A DNA stretch of 64,000 bases from Fodinicurvata sediminis DSM 21159 (GTDB lineage Bacteria > Pseudomonadota > Alphaproteobacteria > Kiloniellales > DSM-21159): the NCBI RefSeq assembly GCF_000420625.1, contig NZ_ATVH01000017.1, forward strand, positions 124,001-188,000, given 5' to 3'. Position numbers and translations under genes: made by a program. Shown piece by piece: positions 54,048 to 63,250 of the stretch. The notes below the pieces were generated by a model. It did not search any database, had not been told where the DNA came from, and saw only the letters and a program-made list of their open reading frames with translations. How positions within the stretch are numbered: position 1 is the stretch's first letter; each line of letters begins with the position of its first letter.

Positions 54048-55337
54048 TTATCCAAGCGCATCCGGGCGTGGACCACCGGTTGCCCAATCGAGCAGTTCCA
54101 CCGTATGAACCACCGGCATTTCGGCCCCACTGGCGATCTGGGTGATGCAGCCGATGTTGCCGCTGGCGACGATCTCGGCCCCCGTGCGCTGCAGATGGCC
54201 TACCTTGCGATCCTTCAATTGATTGGCGATGACCGGTTGGGTCAGGTTGTAGGTTCCGGCCGATCCACAGCAGATGTGACTTTCAGCCGGCTCCACCACC
54301 TCGAAACCGGCGGCCTGAAGCAGGGATTTCGGCGGTTGGCGCACCTGCTGGCCATGCTGCAGCGAGCAGGCCGAGTGGTAGGCCACGCGCTGGCCGGTGG
54401 GCCGTACCGGCTGCGGCAGGTCCAGTTCGGCCAGCAGCTCGGAGATGTCCTTCGTCATGTTCGAGATCTCGGCAGCTGCTTTGGCATAGTCCGGATCCTC
54501 GCGCAGCATGAAGCCGTAGTCCTTGACCGTGGTGCCACAGCCCGAGGCGTTGACGACGACGGCGTCCAGGCCGCCTTCGCTCTCCTTCAGGCGGTTCCAG
54601 GCATCGATGTTGGCCCTGGCCGAGGCAAGCGCCGGGTCCTCCTGGCCCATGTGATGAACCAGCGCACCGCAGCAGCCGGCCCCTTGGGCCACCACCACCT
54701 CGACGCCCATGCGGGTCAGAAGGCGCACCGTGGCTTCGTTGATGGCCGGGGAGAGCACCTGCTGGGCACAGCCGTTCAGCAGGGCAACGCGGGCACGGAG
54801 CGTACCTTCGGCCGGGAAGACCTGCGGGCGGTCCACCGGGGAGGGCGACGGCAGCTTGCGCGGTGCCATGTCGATCATGGTTCTCAGGCGGCCTGGCAGC
54901 AACCCTGCCAGCGGTCGGGCAAGTTGGGCACCGATGAGCGCAAGGCGGAAGCGTCCGGGATAGGGCAGGACGGTGGCCAGCAACTTGCGCAGGCTGCGGT
55001 CCGGCAGGGGGCGCTGGTAGGTCTCTGCGATGTGCTTGCGGGCATGGTCGACCAGATGCATGTAGTGCACGCCCGAGGGGCAGGTGGTCATGCAGGACAA
55101 GCAAGAAAGGCATCGGTCGATGTGGGTCACCACCTTCTCGCTGGCGGGCTTGTCGTTCTCCAGCATGTCCTTGATCAGGTAGATGCGTCCGCGCGGACTG
55201 TCGAGCTCGTTGCCCAGCAGGACATAGGTCGGACAGGTGGCGGTACAGAAGCCGCAGTGCACGCAGTTGCGCAGGATCTGTTCGGATTCCCGGGTATCGG
55301 GGTCGGCCAGCTGGGCGAGTGAGAAGTTTGTCTGCAT
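54048..55337 (-). CDS. glcF: Glycolate oxidase iron-sulfur subunit
   Basis: A 429-residue protein from the ATG at 55337, four bases after the glcE stop. Two [4Fe-4S] ferredoxin motifs occur: CVHCGFCTATCP and CLSCLSCMTTCP. Two CCG domains (GCCGALVHHMG; CCGSAGTYNL) follow, as in all GlcF/GlpC proteins. It carries electrons from GlcD/GlcE flavins to the membrane quinone pool. Last gene of glcD-glcE-glcF. Confidence 0.95.
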   Translation of the reverse strand: MQTNFSLAQLADPDTRESEQILRNCVHCGFCTATCPTYVLLGNELDSPRGRIYLIKDMLENDKPASEKVVTHIDRCLSCLSCMTTCPSGVHYMHLVDHARKHIAETYQRPLPDRSLRKLLATVLPYPGRFRLALIGAQLARPLAGLLPGRLRTMIDMAPRKLPSPSPVDRPQVFPAEGTLRARVALLNGCAQQVLSPAINEATVRLLTRMGVEVVVAQGAGCCGALVHHMGQEDPALASARANIDAWNRLKESEGGLDAVVVNASGCGTTVKDYGFMLREDPDYAKAAAEISNMTKDISELLAELDLPQPVRPTGQRVAYHSACSLQHGQQVRQPPKSLLQAAGFEVVEPAESHICCGSAGTYNLTQPVIANQLKDRKVGHLQRTGAEIVASGNIGCITQIASGAEMPVVHTVELLDWATGGPRPDALG

Positions 55338-55341
55338 GGGC

Positions 55342-56574
55342 TTAACTGTCCGCGTAGATGCGACCGGGGTTGAGGACACCGCTGGGGTCGAAAGCGTTCT
55401 TGAGCCGCGCCGAGAGCGCAGCCTTTCCGGCGTCCTGCGGCTGGAAAACCGGAACAGCCGCGCGCAATGCGTCAGGCGCCCGCATCAGGGTGGCATGGCC
55501 GCCAGCTTCGGCAATGGCCTCGCGAACGATGGCCGTCCCGCCGTCGTCTTCGGTCCCGGCCGGGTCGAAGCCGATCCAGAGCAGGCCACCGCCCCAGTCG
55601 TAGAAATGCTGTCCCCTGCGTTGGTCCAGGATGCGGGCGGCAACGCCGGGGCCGGCTGTGGGAGCCGTTGAAACCTTCCAGACGATCTGCTCGCTGCTCT
55701 GCACGAAAGGATGCAGGTTTGCGATCTTGCTCCAGAAATCCTTCGAGTTCTTGCCGTGCAATTCTTCGGTCTCGCCAAGGGCTGACAGCTCCTTGCGCAA
55801 GGCTTCGCAACGGAAGACGGCTGAAGGCTCCGGACCTTCGACACGTACGGCGGTGACGGATCGGCCTGCGTCGGAGACCCGGGACAGCTCGAAATCAGCA
55901 GCCGTGGAGGCCGGCAGATGCGCGGCGGCGGAAACCTCGTGCGGTGAGCCGAGGGACTGGGACAGGGCTGAGACGGCCTGCGCATCCTCAAGTCCATAGA
56001 CCAGCACGGTGCGCAGCTTTTCGGCGCCCGGCAGCACCTTCACCGTGACTTCGGTCATGATGCCCAGCGTTCCGTAGGAGCCGGCCAGCAGTTTGCTGAG
56101 ATCATAGCCGGTGACGTTCTTGACCACGCGGCCGCCGGATTTCACCAGTTCACCCCGGCCGGTCACGGCGGAAAAGCCCAGAAAGTGGTCTCGTGCTGCG
56201 CCGATCTTGATACGGCGCGGGCCGGCCAGGTTGCAAGCCAGCAGGCCGCCCAGTGTGCCCTCGTCATGTCCACTGCCATAGAATGCCGAGAGATTCGGTG
56301 GTTCGAATGCCATCTCCTGGCCCGTCTCCTGCAAGGCAGAGCGAATGTCGGCAAGCGGCGTTCCGGCACCGGCGGAGAGCACCAGTTCCTCGGGTTCGTA
56401 GAGGCGGATGCCATTGAATGCCGACAGGGAGACCGTGTGATGCGCCTGCACAGGGCGCCCCAGGCCGCTCTTGCTGTCGCTGCCAATGACCTTCAGGGGC
56501 TGTTTCTCGGAAACCGCCCAGTTCACCAGTTCAACCAGCTGGTCCGGGTTCTCCGGGCGCAGGATCTCGCTCAT
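55342..56574 (-). CDS. glcE: Glycolate oxidase FAD-binding subunit
   Basis: A 410-residue protein with an N-terminal FAD_binding_4 domain (VIGSDSKSGLGRPV, LSAGAGTPLADI, TLGGLLACNLAGPRRIKIGAARDHFLG, RVVKNVTGYDLSKLLAGSYGTLGIMTEVTVKV) and a shorter C-terminal cap than GlcD. It is the second flavin subunit of glycolate oxidase. It lies nine bases downstream of glcD and directly before glcF. Confidence 0.95.
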   Translation of the reverse strand: MSEILRPENPDQLVELVNWAVSEKQPLKVIGSDSKSGLGRPVQAHHTVSLSAFNGIRLYEPEELVLSAGAGTPLADIRSALQETGQEMAFEPPNLSAFYGSGHDEGTLGGLLACNLAGPRRIKIGAARDHFLGFSAVTGRGELVKSGGRVVKNVTGYDLSKLLAGSYGTLGIMTEVTVKVLPGAEKLRTVLVYGLEDAQAVSALSQSLGSPHEVSAAAHLPASTAADFELSRVSDAGRSVTAVRVEGPEPSAVFRCEALRKELSALGETEELHGKNSKDFWSKIANLHPFVQSSEQIVWKVSTAPTAGPGVAARILDQRRGQHFYDWGGGLLWIGFDPAGTEDDGGTAIVREAIAEAGGHATLMRAPDALRAAVPVFQPQDAGKAALSARLKNAFDPSGVLNPGRIYADS

Positions 56575-56583
56575 GGATGGACC

Positions 56584-58071
56584 TCAGAAGCGGGGAATGT
56601 CGGGGAAGGGCAGTTGCCCCTTGTGAATGTGCATGCGCCCCAGTTCAGCGCAGCGATGCAGTTGTGGGAAGACCTTGCCGGGATTGAGCAGGCTGTCGGG
56701 ATCGAAGGCACACTTCACCCGCTGCTGCTGGTTCAGGTCGACCTCGGAGAACATGGAGCCCATCAGGTCGCGCTTCTCGACCCCGACTCCGTGCTCGCCG
56801 GTCAATACGCCGCCAACCTCGACACAGAGGGTCAGGATGTCGCTTCCGAAGTCTTCGGCCTTCTCCAGGTCGCCCGGCTTGTTGGCGTCGTACATGATCA
56901 GCGGATGCAGGTTGCCGTCGCCGGCATGGAAGACGTTGACCACGCCCAGGCCGTAGTGCTCGCTCATCTCGCGCATGCGAGTGAGGACATGGGGCAGCTT
57001 GTTGCGCGGAATGGTGCCGTCCATGCAGTAGTAGTCGGGCGAGAGGCGACCGACGGCCGGAAAGGCGGCCTTGCGCCCGGCCCAGAAGCGTGCGCGTTCC
57101 TCGTCATTCTCGGAGATGCGGTTGTAGACGGCACCCTTCTCCTTGGCGATCTCGTTGACCCGTTCCAGCAGGTGGTCGACCTCGATAGGTGGGCCGTCCA
57201 GCTCGACGATCAGCAGGGCATCCACGTCCAGCGGATAGCCCGCCTTCACGAAATCCTCGGCGGCGTGAATGGCCGGCCGGTCCATCATTTCCATGCCGCC
57301 AGGAATGATGCCGCCGGCGATCACGGCGGCGACACAGTCGCCGGCCGCCTCACTGGTCTCGAATCCCAGCAGCAGGGCGCGCGCGGAAGCGGGTTTCTGC
57401 AGGATGCGCACGGTGACTTCCGTGACCACGCCCAGCAAGCCCTCGGAGCCGGTCATCAGGCCCAGCAGGTCGTAGCCTTCGCTGTCCAGGTGCTTGCCGC
57501 CGATCTCGATGATGCTACCGTCGATCAGGACCACCTTGAGACCCAGCAGGTTGTTGGTGGTCAGTCCGTACTTCAGGCAGTGAACGCCGCCGGAGTTTTC
57601 CGCCACGTTTCCGCCGATGGAGCAGGCGATCTGACTGGAGGGGTCCGGGGCATAGTAGAAACCGGCATGTTCCACGGCGTTGGTGATGCCCAGGTTGGTG
57701 ACGCCGGGCTGCGTCACCACACAGCGGTTCTCGAAATCGGTCTCCAGGATCTGATTGAACTTGCCCAGCCCCAGGACGATACCATCCTCCAGCGGCAGGG
57801 CACCGCCGGACAGCGAGGTGCCGGCCCCGCGGGGAACCACCTTGATGCTGTTCTCGTTACAGTACCGCAGCACCTGGGAGACCTGCTCCGTGGTCTCCGG
57901 CAGCACGACGATCAACGGAATCTGTCGATAGGCGGTCAGCCCGTCGTTCTCATAGACGCGCAGTTCGTCTTCGTCATAGATCACGCTTTCCTGCGGCAGG
58001 ATCTCCTGCAGGGTGGCGATGATTTCACGCTTGCGGCTGATCACGCCACGGTCCGGCTCCGGCATCTGCAT
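56584..58071 (-). CDS. glcD: Glycolate oxidase subunit GlcD (FAD-linked)
   Basis: A 495-residue FAD-linked oxidase that oxidises glycolate to glyoxylate. It has the FAD-binding VVLPETTEQVSQVLRYC, PRGAGTSLSGGALPLEDGIVLGL, and CSIGGNVAENSGGVHCLKYG motifs, and the C-terminal FAD-oxidase domain (NVFHAGDGNLHPLIMYD, GVLTGEHGVGVEKRDLM). First gene of glcDEF. Glyoxylate from it can be reduced by the GhrA-like enzyme at 42622 or enter central metabolism. Confidence 0.96.
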   Translation of the reverse strand: MQMPEPDRGVISRKREIIATLQEILPQESVIYDEDELRVYENDGLTAYRQIPLIVVLPETTEQVSQVLRYCNENSIKVVPRGAGTSLSGGALPLEDGIVLGLGKFNQILETDFENRCVVTQPGVTNLGITNAVEHAGFYYAPDPSSQIACSIGGNVAENSGGVHCLKYGLTTNNLLGLKVVLIDGSIIEIGGKHLDSEGYDLLGLMTGSEGLLGVVTEVTVRILQKPASARALLLGFETSEAAGDCVAAVIAGGIIPGGMEMMDRPAIHAAEDFVKAGYPLDVDALLIVELDGPPIEVDHLLERVNEIAKEKGAVYNRISENDEERARFWAGRKAAFPAVGRLSPDYYCMDGTIPRNKLPHVLTRMREMSEHYGLGVVNVFHAGDGNLHPLIMYDANKPGDLEKAEDFGSDILTLCVEVGGVLTGEHGVGVEKRDLMGSMFSEVDLNQQQRVKCAFDPDSLLNPGKVFPQLHRCAELGRMHIHKGQLPFPDIPRF

Positions 58072-58206
58072 GCCTGCGTCTCTCCCTTGCGTTTCCGCCT
58101 GCTAAAGGGCGGAAAGTGGTATTACCAATTTTGAGAGAGTATGAGAATGCCGAGCCCTGTGGTCAATGGCCAGGACATGGTTCGGCTTCTGCGCAGGCAA
58201 CACGAA

Positions 58207-58234
58207 AAGGCCGCATCGAGAACGATGCGGCCTT
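58207..58234 (-). terminator. Strong terminator hairpin of rpmJ
   Basis: AAGGCCGCATCG (58207-58218) and CGATGCGGCCTT (58223-58234) form a perfect 12-bp stem with a four-base loop. On the minus strand the hairpin ends in TTTT, about 57 bases after the rpmJ stop. It may also end leftward or rightward transcripts. Confidence 0.85.
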
Positions 58235-58290
58235 CCGCGTCAAACTTCAGGCAGCCTCAGGTCCGCACCAGGGCGAACCGGGCGCCGGAC

Positions 58291-58416
58291 TTAGCCCTGG
58301 CGGGCCTTGAAGCGGGGATTCTTCTTGTTGATGACGTAGACACGTCCGCGACGGCGCACGACGCGACACCCTTTTTCGCGCAGTTTTGCCGTCTTCAGGG
58401 AGTTGATGACCTTCAT
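58291..58416 (-). CDS. rpmJ: 50S ribosomal protein L36
   Basis: A 41-residue protein, [20 protein letters not shown] and on, ending NPRFKARQG, the usual alphaproteobacterial form. Only one cysteine remains, so it lacks the C-x2-C-...-C-x4-H zinc site (the zinc-independent type). Its longer open frame upstream is not coding. It is divergent from prs and followed by a strong terminator. Confidence 0.95.
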   Translation of the reverse strand: MKVINSLKTAKLREKGCRVVRRRGRVYVINKKNPRFKARQG

Positions 58417-58697
58417 TCTTTTGTCCTCGCGACTGTCGGTTCCGGTGGTATCGGCCAGACGGAACCCTTCCAAATTCGAGGCGCGGAACATAAGCGCTGC
58501 CCCGACGGCTGTCAACGGCACACGCGCGGGGAACGGCCACATGGCAGGCAATATGAAGGGACATTGGGCTTGGCCGTTTACAGTTCTGTGTCGCCTTGAT
58601 ATTTTCCGCGCGCGCTCGGGGGCAGAAGGCGCTTCCGGAAACCCGTTTTTTGTTGCTGTGCAGGCCTGTACAGCATGCCAAGGCTGGACCCAAGTTC

Positions 58698-59639
58698 ATG
58701 AAAATTCTCACCGGAAACTCGAACCGGTCGCTCTCGGAGGCGATTTCCGCCTACCTGAATCTGCCGTTGACCAAGGCGTCCATGCGACGCTTTTCAGACA
58801 TGGAGGTCTTTGTCGAGATCCACGAGAACGTGCGCGGCGAGGATGTCTTCCTGGTGCAGTCCACCTCCTATCCGGCGAACGATAACCTGATGGAACTGCT
58901 GGTGGCCATCGACGCGCTGAAGCGCGGATCTGCCCGGCGCATCACGGCGGTCCTGCCCTATTACGGCTATGCGCGCCAGGACCGGAAGTCCGGCCCGCGC
59001 ACACCGATCTCGGCCAAGCTGGTGGCCAACCTGATCACGGGCGCCGGCGCCGATCGGGTTCTGACCATGGATCTGCACGCAGGCCAGATTCAGGGCTTCT
59101 TCGACATTCCCACGGACAACCTCTTTGCCGCACCGGTTTTCATCAAGGACATCATCGAGCGTTATGATGGAGAGGAACTGACCATCGTTTCGCCGGACGT
59201 CGGCGGTGTCGTGCGCGCACGTGCCATTGCAAAGCGACTGGACGCCGACCTGGCAATCATCGACAAGCGCCGCGAACGCGCCGGTGTCTCCGAGGTCATG
59301 CACATCATCGGCGATGTGCGCGGCCGCCGCTGCATCCTGGTGGACGATATCGTGGATTCCGCCGGCACGCTCTGCAACGCGGCCGGGGCACTGAAGGATG
59401 CTGGGGCCACCGGGGTTTCCGCCTATGTCACCCACGGGGTTCTGTCCGGCGGCGCGGTGGCGCGCGTGTCCTCCTCGCCGATCGAGGAGCTGGTTACCAC
59501 CGATTCCATTCTGGCGACTGAGGCCGTGCGCGTCGCGCACAATATCCGGCAGATCTCGATCGCACCCCTGCTGGGCGAGGCGATCCGCCGGATCAGTGAC
59601 GAGCATTCGGTCTCGAGCCTTTTCGACATGCCGGCCTGA
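58698..59639 (+). CDS. prs: Ribose-phosphate pyrophosphokinase
   Basis: A 313-residue enzyme that makes PRPP from ribose-5-phosphate and ATP for nucleotides, histidine and tryptophan. I chose the ATG at 58698 ([16 protein letters not shown]); the open frame extends 34 codons upstream over non-coding sequence. [11 protein letters not shown] (ATP binding), [14 protein letters not shown] (metal binding His), the flexible loop [12 protein letters not shown] and the PRPP loop [17 protein letters not shown] are all present. Confidence 0.97.
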   Translation: MKILTGNSNRSLSEAISAYLNLPLTKASMRRFSDMEVFVEIHENVRGEDVFLVQSTSYPANDNLMELLVAIDALKRGSARRITAVLPYYGYARQDRKSGPRTPISAKLVANLITGAGADRVLTMDLHAGQIQGFFDIPTDNLFAAPVFIKDIIERYDGEELTIVSPDVGGVVRARAIAKRLDADLAIIDKRRERAGVSEVMHIIGDVRGRRCILVDDIVDSAGTLCNAAGALKDAGATGVSAYVTHGVLSGGAVARVSSSPIEELVTTDSILATEAVRVAHNIRQISIAPLLGEAIRRISDEHSVSSLFDMPA

Positions 59640-59661
59640 GGGTACGGCAACACAAACACGG

Positions 59662-59695
59662 CTGCGACACCCCTGGAGGTCGCGGCGTGTCGCAG
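59662..59695 (+). promoter_or_regulatory. Hairpin in the prs-rplY gap
   Basis: CTGCGACAC (59662-59670) pairs with GTGTCGCAG (59687-59695) around a 16-base loop, 50 bases before the L25 start. There is no T-run, so it is more likely an RNA leader or processing structure than a terminator. Confidence 0.4.
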
Positions 59696-59744
59696 CGGCG
59701 GGCGTGTTGTCCGCCGCAAATCGCTTGGTCAAGGAGTATGAAAC

Positions 59745-60443
59745 ATGAGCGAAACGCGTACGCTGAAGGCGGAGAAGCGTGAACGGGCTGGCAAGGGGGG
59801 AGCCCGTGCAGCCCGCCGCGCCGGATTGGTTCCGGCCGTCATCTATGGTGACAAGAAAGACCCCGTCACGATCACCCTGGAAGAGCGCGACATCGTTCGC
59901 GAACTCTTCACGCCGGGTTTCTTCACGCACCTGTTCGACATCAAGATCGGGAACAAGAAGGAACAGGTCCTGGCGCGTGATGTGCAGCTGCATCCGGTCA
60001 AGGAACTGCCGCTGCACGTGGACTTCCTGCGGGTATCGGCAAAGAGCCGCGTGAACGTCGAGGTGCCGGTCCACTTCATCAATGATGAGGAATGCAAGGG
60101 CATCAAGGTCGGCGGCGTGCTCAACGTCGTGCGCCACACGGTCGAGCTGGACTGTAATGCCGGCAATATTCCCGAGTATATCGAGATCGACCTGATCGGC
60201 TATGATGTGGGCGATTCCATCCACATCAGCGAGGTCGCGCTGCCGGATGACGTGGCTCCCACCATCAGCGATCGTGACTTCACCATCGCCACCATCGCCG
60301 CGCCGAGCGCCCTGAAGGGTGCCGACGAGGAGGAGGAAGAAGGCGAAGAAGGTGAAGAGGGCGAAGCCGAGGAAGGTGAAGCCGCCGAGGGCAGCGCCGA
60401 GGGCGAGGACTCCGGCGAAGGCGAAGAGTCTTCCGAGAAGTAA
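59745..60443 (+). CDS. rplY: 50S ribosomal protein L25 (Ctc/TL5 type)
   Basis: A 232-residue protein. The N-terminal 5S-rRNA-binding L25 domain (KRERAGKGGARAARRAGLVPAVIYG) is followed by the Ctc C-terminal beta domain (about 100-190). The last 42 residues form an acidic tail of Glu, Gly, Ser and Ala, far more acidic than usual. Long acidic tails are common in L25 of Rhodospirillales and may be exaggerated here by halophilic adaptation. AAGGAG lies eight bases before the ATG. It precedes pth in a conserved order. Confidence 0.94.
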   Translation: MSETRTLKAEKRERAGKGGARAARRAGLVPAVIYGDKKDPVTITLEERDIVRELFTPGFFTHLFDIKIGNKKEQVLARDVQLHPVKELPLHVDFLRVSAKSRVNVEVPVHFINDEECKGIKVGGVLNVVRHTVELDCNAGNIPEYIEIDLIGYDVGDSIHISEVALPDDVAPTISDRDFTIATIAAPSALKGADEEEEEGEEGEEGEAEEGEAAEGSAEGEDSGEGEESSEK

Positions 60444-60450
60444 GCCGGAT

Positions 60451-60501
60451 CGCCGCCCTGTCGGGTTTGCGCTGAATGCGCAGGACACCGGCAGGGCGGC
60501 G
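60451..60501 (+). terminator. Large hairpin after rplY
   Basis: CGCCGCCCTGTCGG (60451-60464) pairs with CCGGCAGGGCGGCG (60488-60501) over 14 bp with one G-U pair; a small inner stem TGCGC/GCGCA sits in the loop. GTTTCGCC follows, a weak T-run. It is a terminator or attenuator between rplY and pth. Confidence 0.6.
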
Positions 60502-60536
60502 GTTTCGCCGTTCCGATACCAAGGGAGGTCTGTGCC

Positions 60537-61319
60537 ATGCGGCTTCTAGTGGGACTGGGAAACCCCGGACCGACCTACGCCCGCAATCGGCACAACATCG
60601 GCTTCATGGCCGTGGATGCCTTTGCCGAGCATCATGGCTTCCCGGCCTGGCGACAACGCTTCCAGGGCTTCTGTTCGGAAGGTGTCCTGGGGGGTGAAAA
60701 GGTCCTGCTGCTCAAGCCCATGACCTACATGAACAAGTCCGGCCAGTCGGTGGGCGAGGCGGCGCGCTTCTACAAGCTGTCCCCGGAAGATATCCTGGTT
60801 TTCCATGACGAGTTGGACCTGGGCTGCGGCAAGGTGAAGCTGAAAACCGGCGGCGGTCATGCCGGACACAATGGCCTTCGTTCCATCATTGCCCATCTGG
60901 GGGCCGATTTTCGCCGGGCGCGGCTGGGCATCGGACATCCCGGCGACAAGGCGAAGGTGCATGGGCATGTGCTGGGCGATTTCTCCAAGAGCGAACAGGA
61001 AATCGTGGATCGCCTGCTCGAGGTAATGGCCCGCGAGGCCCCGCTGCTGCTGGCTGGTGACGCGAGGTCCGACGGGGCCTTCATGTCGAAGGTCAGCCAG
61101 GCCGTACAGCCTGCTAGGGATAGGCAGCCCTCGAAGGCCAAGGCAACGACGGTTCAGTCCGACAAGGGGACTGGACAGCAAAAGGAAACCCCGACCGCAA
61201 CCGAAGGGACGGAGGCGCAAGCAGCTGGCCTTGGCGGTCAGGACGAAAGCGCGACAACTCTGGGCCAGGCGCTGAAGAACGCGATGAAGCGCCTGGGCGG
61301 AAACAATACGGAAAGCTGA
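60537..61319 (+). CDS. pth: Peptidyl-tRNA hydrolase with C-terminal extension
   Basis: A 260-residue enzyme that frees tRNA from peptidyl-tRNA. The catalytic domain (1-190) has [19 protein letters not shown] with His19, [11 protein letters not shown], and [28 protein letters not shown]. The enzyme normally ends near residue 195; here about 65 further residues are polar and disordered (Gln, Thr, Ala, Lys), ending in a short helix ([15 protein letters not shown]). It ends three bases before ychF. Confidence 0.95.
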   Translation: MRLLVGLGNPGPTYARNRHNIGFMAVDAFAEHHGFPAWRQRFQGFCSEGVLGGEKVLLLKPMTYMNKSGQSVGEAARFYKLSPEDILVFHDELDLGCGKVKLKTGGGHAGHNGLRSIIAHLGADFRRARLGIGHPGDKAKVHGHVLGDFSKSEQEIVDRLLEVMAREAPLLLAGDARSDGAFMSKVSQAVQPARDRQPSKAKATTVQSDKGTGQQKETPTATEGTEAQAAGLGGQDESATTLGQALKNAMKRLGGNNTES

Positions 61320-61322
61320 TCC

Positions 61323-62420
61323 ATGGGATTCAAATGCGGAATCGTGGGACTGCCCAATGTGGGCAAGTCCACCCTTTTCAATGCGCTGACGGAAACGGCG
61401 GCGGCCGAGGCGGCGAACTATCCGTTCTGCACCATTGAGCCCAACGTGGGCCGTGTGGCCGTACCAGACCCGCGCCTGGAGAAGCTGGGCGCGATCGCCA
61501 AATCGGCCAAGGTCATTCCGACCCAGCTTGAGTTCGTGGACATTGCCGGCCTGGTGCGCGGCGCCTCCAAGGGGGAGGGGCTGGGCAACCAGTTCCTGGC
61601 CAACATCCGCGAGGTGGACGCGATCGCCCATGTCCTGCGCTGTTTCGAAGGTGAGACCACGCATGTGGACGGCTCCGTCGATCCCATCCGTGATGCCGAG
61701 ACGGTGGAAACCGAATTGTTGCTGGCGGACCTGGAAAGCGTCGAGAAGCAGCTGGAATCCAGTGCCAAGCGGGCCAAAGGCGGTGACAAGGAAGCCAAGC
61801 AGCGCGTGGCCGTGCTGGAGCCCGTGGCGGCGGCCCTGCGCGAAGGACAGCCGGCGCGCAGCGTCGAGGTGTCTGCCGAGTTGCTTCCCACTTTCCGCAG
61901 CCTGAATTTGCTGACCGCCAAGCCGGTGCTCTATGTGGCCAATGTCGAGGAGGCTGCGGCGAAGGATGGCAACGCGCTCTCCGAGACGGTGCGTGCACGC
62001 GCCGAGGAGACCGGAGCCGGTTTTGTCGTGATCTCGGCCGCCATCGAGGCCGAAGTGGCTTCCCTGGGGGATGATGAGGAGAAGGAGGCATTCCTGGAAG
62101 AAATGGGTTTGGAGGAATCCGGGCTGGCTCGTCTGATCCGCGCTGGCTATGGCCTGTTGAACCTGATTACCTTCTTTACCGTGGGACCCAAGGAAGCGCG
62201 GGCCTGGACGGTGGCGGCCGGTGCCACGGCGCCGCAGGCCGCTGGCGTGATCCACAGCGATTTTGAGCGGGGCTTCATCCGCGCCGAGACGATCACCTGC
62301 GATGACTATATCGCGCTTGGCGGTGAACAGCCCTGCAAGGATGCGGGCAAGATGCGCGCGGAGGGCAAGGAATATATTGCCCGTGACGGCGACGTCTTCC
62401 TGTTCCGCTTCAATGTGTGA
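61323..62420 (+). CDS. ychF: Redox-regulated ribosome-associated ATPase YchF (OLA1)
   Basis: A 365-residue protein. P-loop GLPNVGKSTLFNAL, the DIAGLVRGASKGEGLGNQFL switch region, and the NVEE variant of the G4 motif that gives ATP over GTP preference are all present. A helical insert (about 130-185) and a C-terminal TGS domain (about 275-360, LLNLITFFTVGPKEARAW) complete it. It lies downstream of pth in the usual rplY-pth-ychF order. Confidence 0.96.
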   Translation: MGFKCGIVGLPNVGKSTLFNALTETAAAEAANYPFCTIEPNVGRVAVPDPRLEKLGAIAKSAKVIPTQLEFVDIAGLVRGASKGEGLGNQFLANIREVDAIAHVLRCFEGETTHVDGSVDPIRDAETVETELLLADLESVEKQLESSAKRAKGGDKEAKQRVAVLEPVAAALREGQPARSVEVSAELLPTFRSLNLLTAKPVLYVANVEEAAAKDGNALSETVRARAEETGAGFVVISAAIEAEVASLGDDEEKEAFLEEMGLEESGLARLIRAGYGLLNLITFFTVGPKEARAWTVAAGATAPQAAGVIHSDFERGFIRAETITCDDYIALGGEQPCKDAGKMRAEGKEYIARDGDVFLFRFNV

Positions 62421-62438
62421 AGATCAACGCGCCACGCT

Positions 62439-62720
62439 TCAGCTCACCACATAGGTCATCAGCGCACAGCCGATCAGGAACTTGATCAGGCCGCCCAGGA
62501 TGATTCGCTGGAAGAGGTCGCGCAGGCCGGCGTAGATCAGGTAGAGCCCGAAGGCCAGCAGCAGCCAGGCCAGCCAGTCCGCATTCTGCAGCCCGACACC
62601 GCGCGACAGGCCGTCGAAGAATCCGTCCAGAGCACCGGATACGCCGTTCCAGATCGCGGCCGCCAGTTGTCCGACCGCGGCTATAATGCTGCCGAGTGCT
62701 TCGCCCAGCCATTCGAACAT
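62439..62720 (-). CDS. Small membrane protein of unknown function
   Basis: A 93-residue hydrophobic protein with three probable membrane segments (about 8-24, 50-68, 74-91). It starts MFEWLGEALGSIIAAVGQLAAAIW and includes WLAWLLLAFGLYLIYAGLRDLFQ. Not recognised. It is convergent with ychF, 18 bases apart. Confidence 0.6.
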   Translation of the reverse strand: MFEWLGEALGSIIAAVGQLAAAIWNGVSGALDGFFDGLSRGVGLQNADWLAWLLLAFGLYLIYAGLRDLFQRIILGGLIKFLIGCALMTYVVS

Positions 62721-62795
62721 CTGCTGCTATCCCCCGCGTGAGTGCTCGTGGCGGTTTAGCGGTCCCGGAGGGGACAAGGCAAGGACCTTGTCCTG

Positions 62796-63077
62796 TCAGT
62801 GTGAGTTCCGAGTCTTTGACTGAGCGGGCGGTTCGACTCCTAAAGCCGAAGCGATGTCCTTTGGCAAGGGCGCATCGAAATCGGGTCCAATCCGCAGTTT
62901 TCCTCGCAAGATTCCGGCTTTGCGTCGAGCGGTCTGTGTGCCGGTCGGAGGGCCGGGACGGACCAGCCGAGCAACCGGCTTTCCGGCGCGGCAAATCACG
63001 ATCTCCTCTCCCTTCTCCGACTGCGCGATCAATCGGCAGAGGTGCGCCCTAGCTTCCATGATGTTGACTGTCTTCAT
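62796..63077 (-). CDS. Phd/YefM-family antitoxin without a toxin partner
   Basis: A 93-residue protein. The N-terminal Phd fold is clear (MKTVNIMEARAHLCRLIAQSEKGEEIVICRAGKPVARLV), ending in the toxin-neutralising tail typical of VapC partners (GKLRIGPDFDAPLPKDI). The ATG at 63077 begins the domain; the frame is open 24 codons upstream. Toxin genes of this family normally follow immediately, but the 75 bases to the next gene hold no PIN-domain sequence. It looks like an orphan, perhaps a left-over protective antitoxin. Confidence 0.85.
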   Translation of the reverse strand: MKTVNIMEARAHLCRLIAQSEKGEEIVICRAGKPVARLVRPGPPTGTQTARRKAGILRGKLRIGPDFDAPLPKDIASALGVEPPAQSKTRNSH

Positions 63078-63250
63078 TTCGTCTCTTCTTGCGAAGACAT
63101 GCATCCTGAGTTGGTCTAGCCCAATACGAGGGAGGATGCAAAATATCATGGTGCTGTCCGGGGAGCCTTTTCACGAGTTTCTCCGCAAGACCCTGCCTTC
63201 CCTGGATCGGTTCGTGAACGGGCAGGTAAGGCAGGGCGCGGTGCTCCGGG

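Noticed and set aside
56185-58134. Open frame of 649 codons on the plus strand
   Set aside because: Antisense to glcE and glcD; no plausible product.
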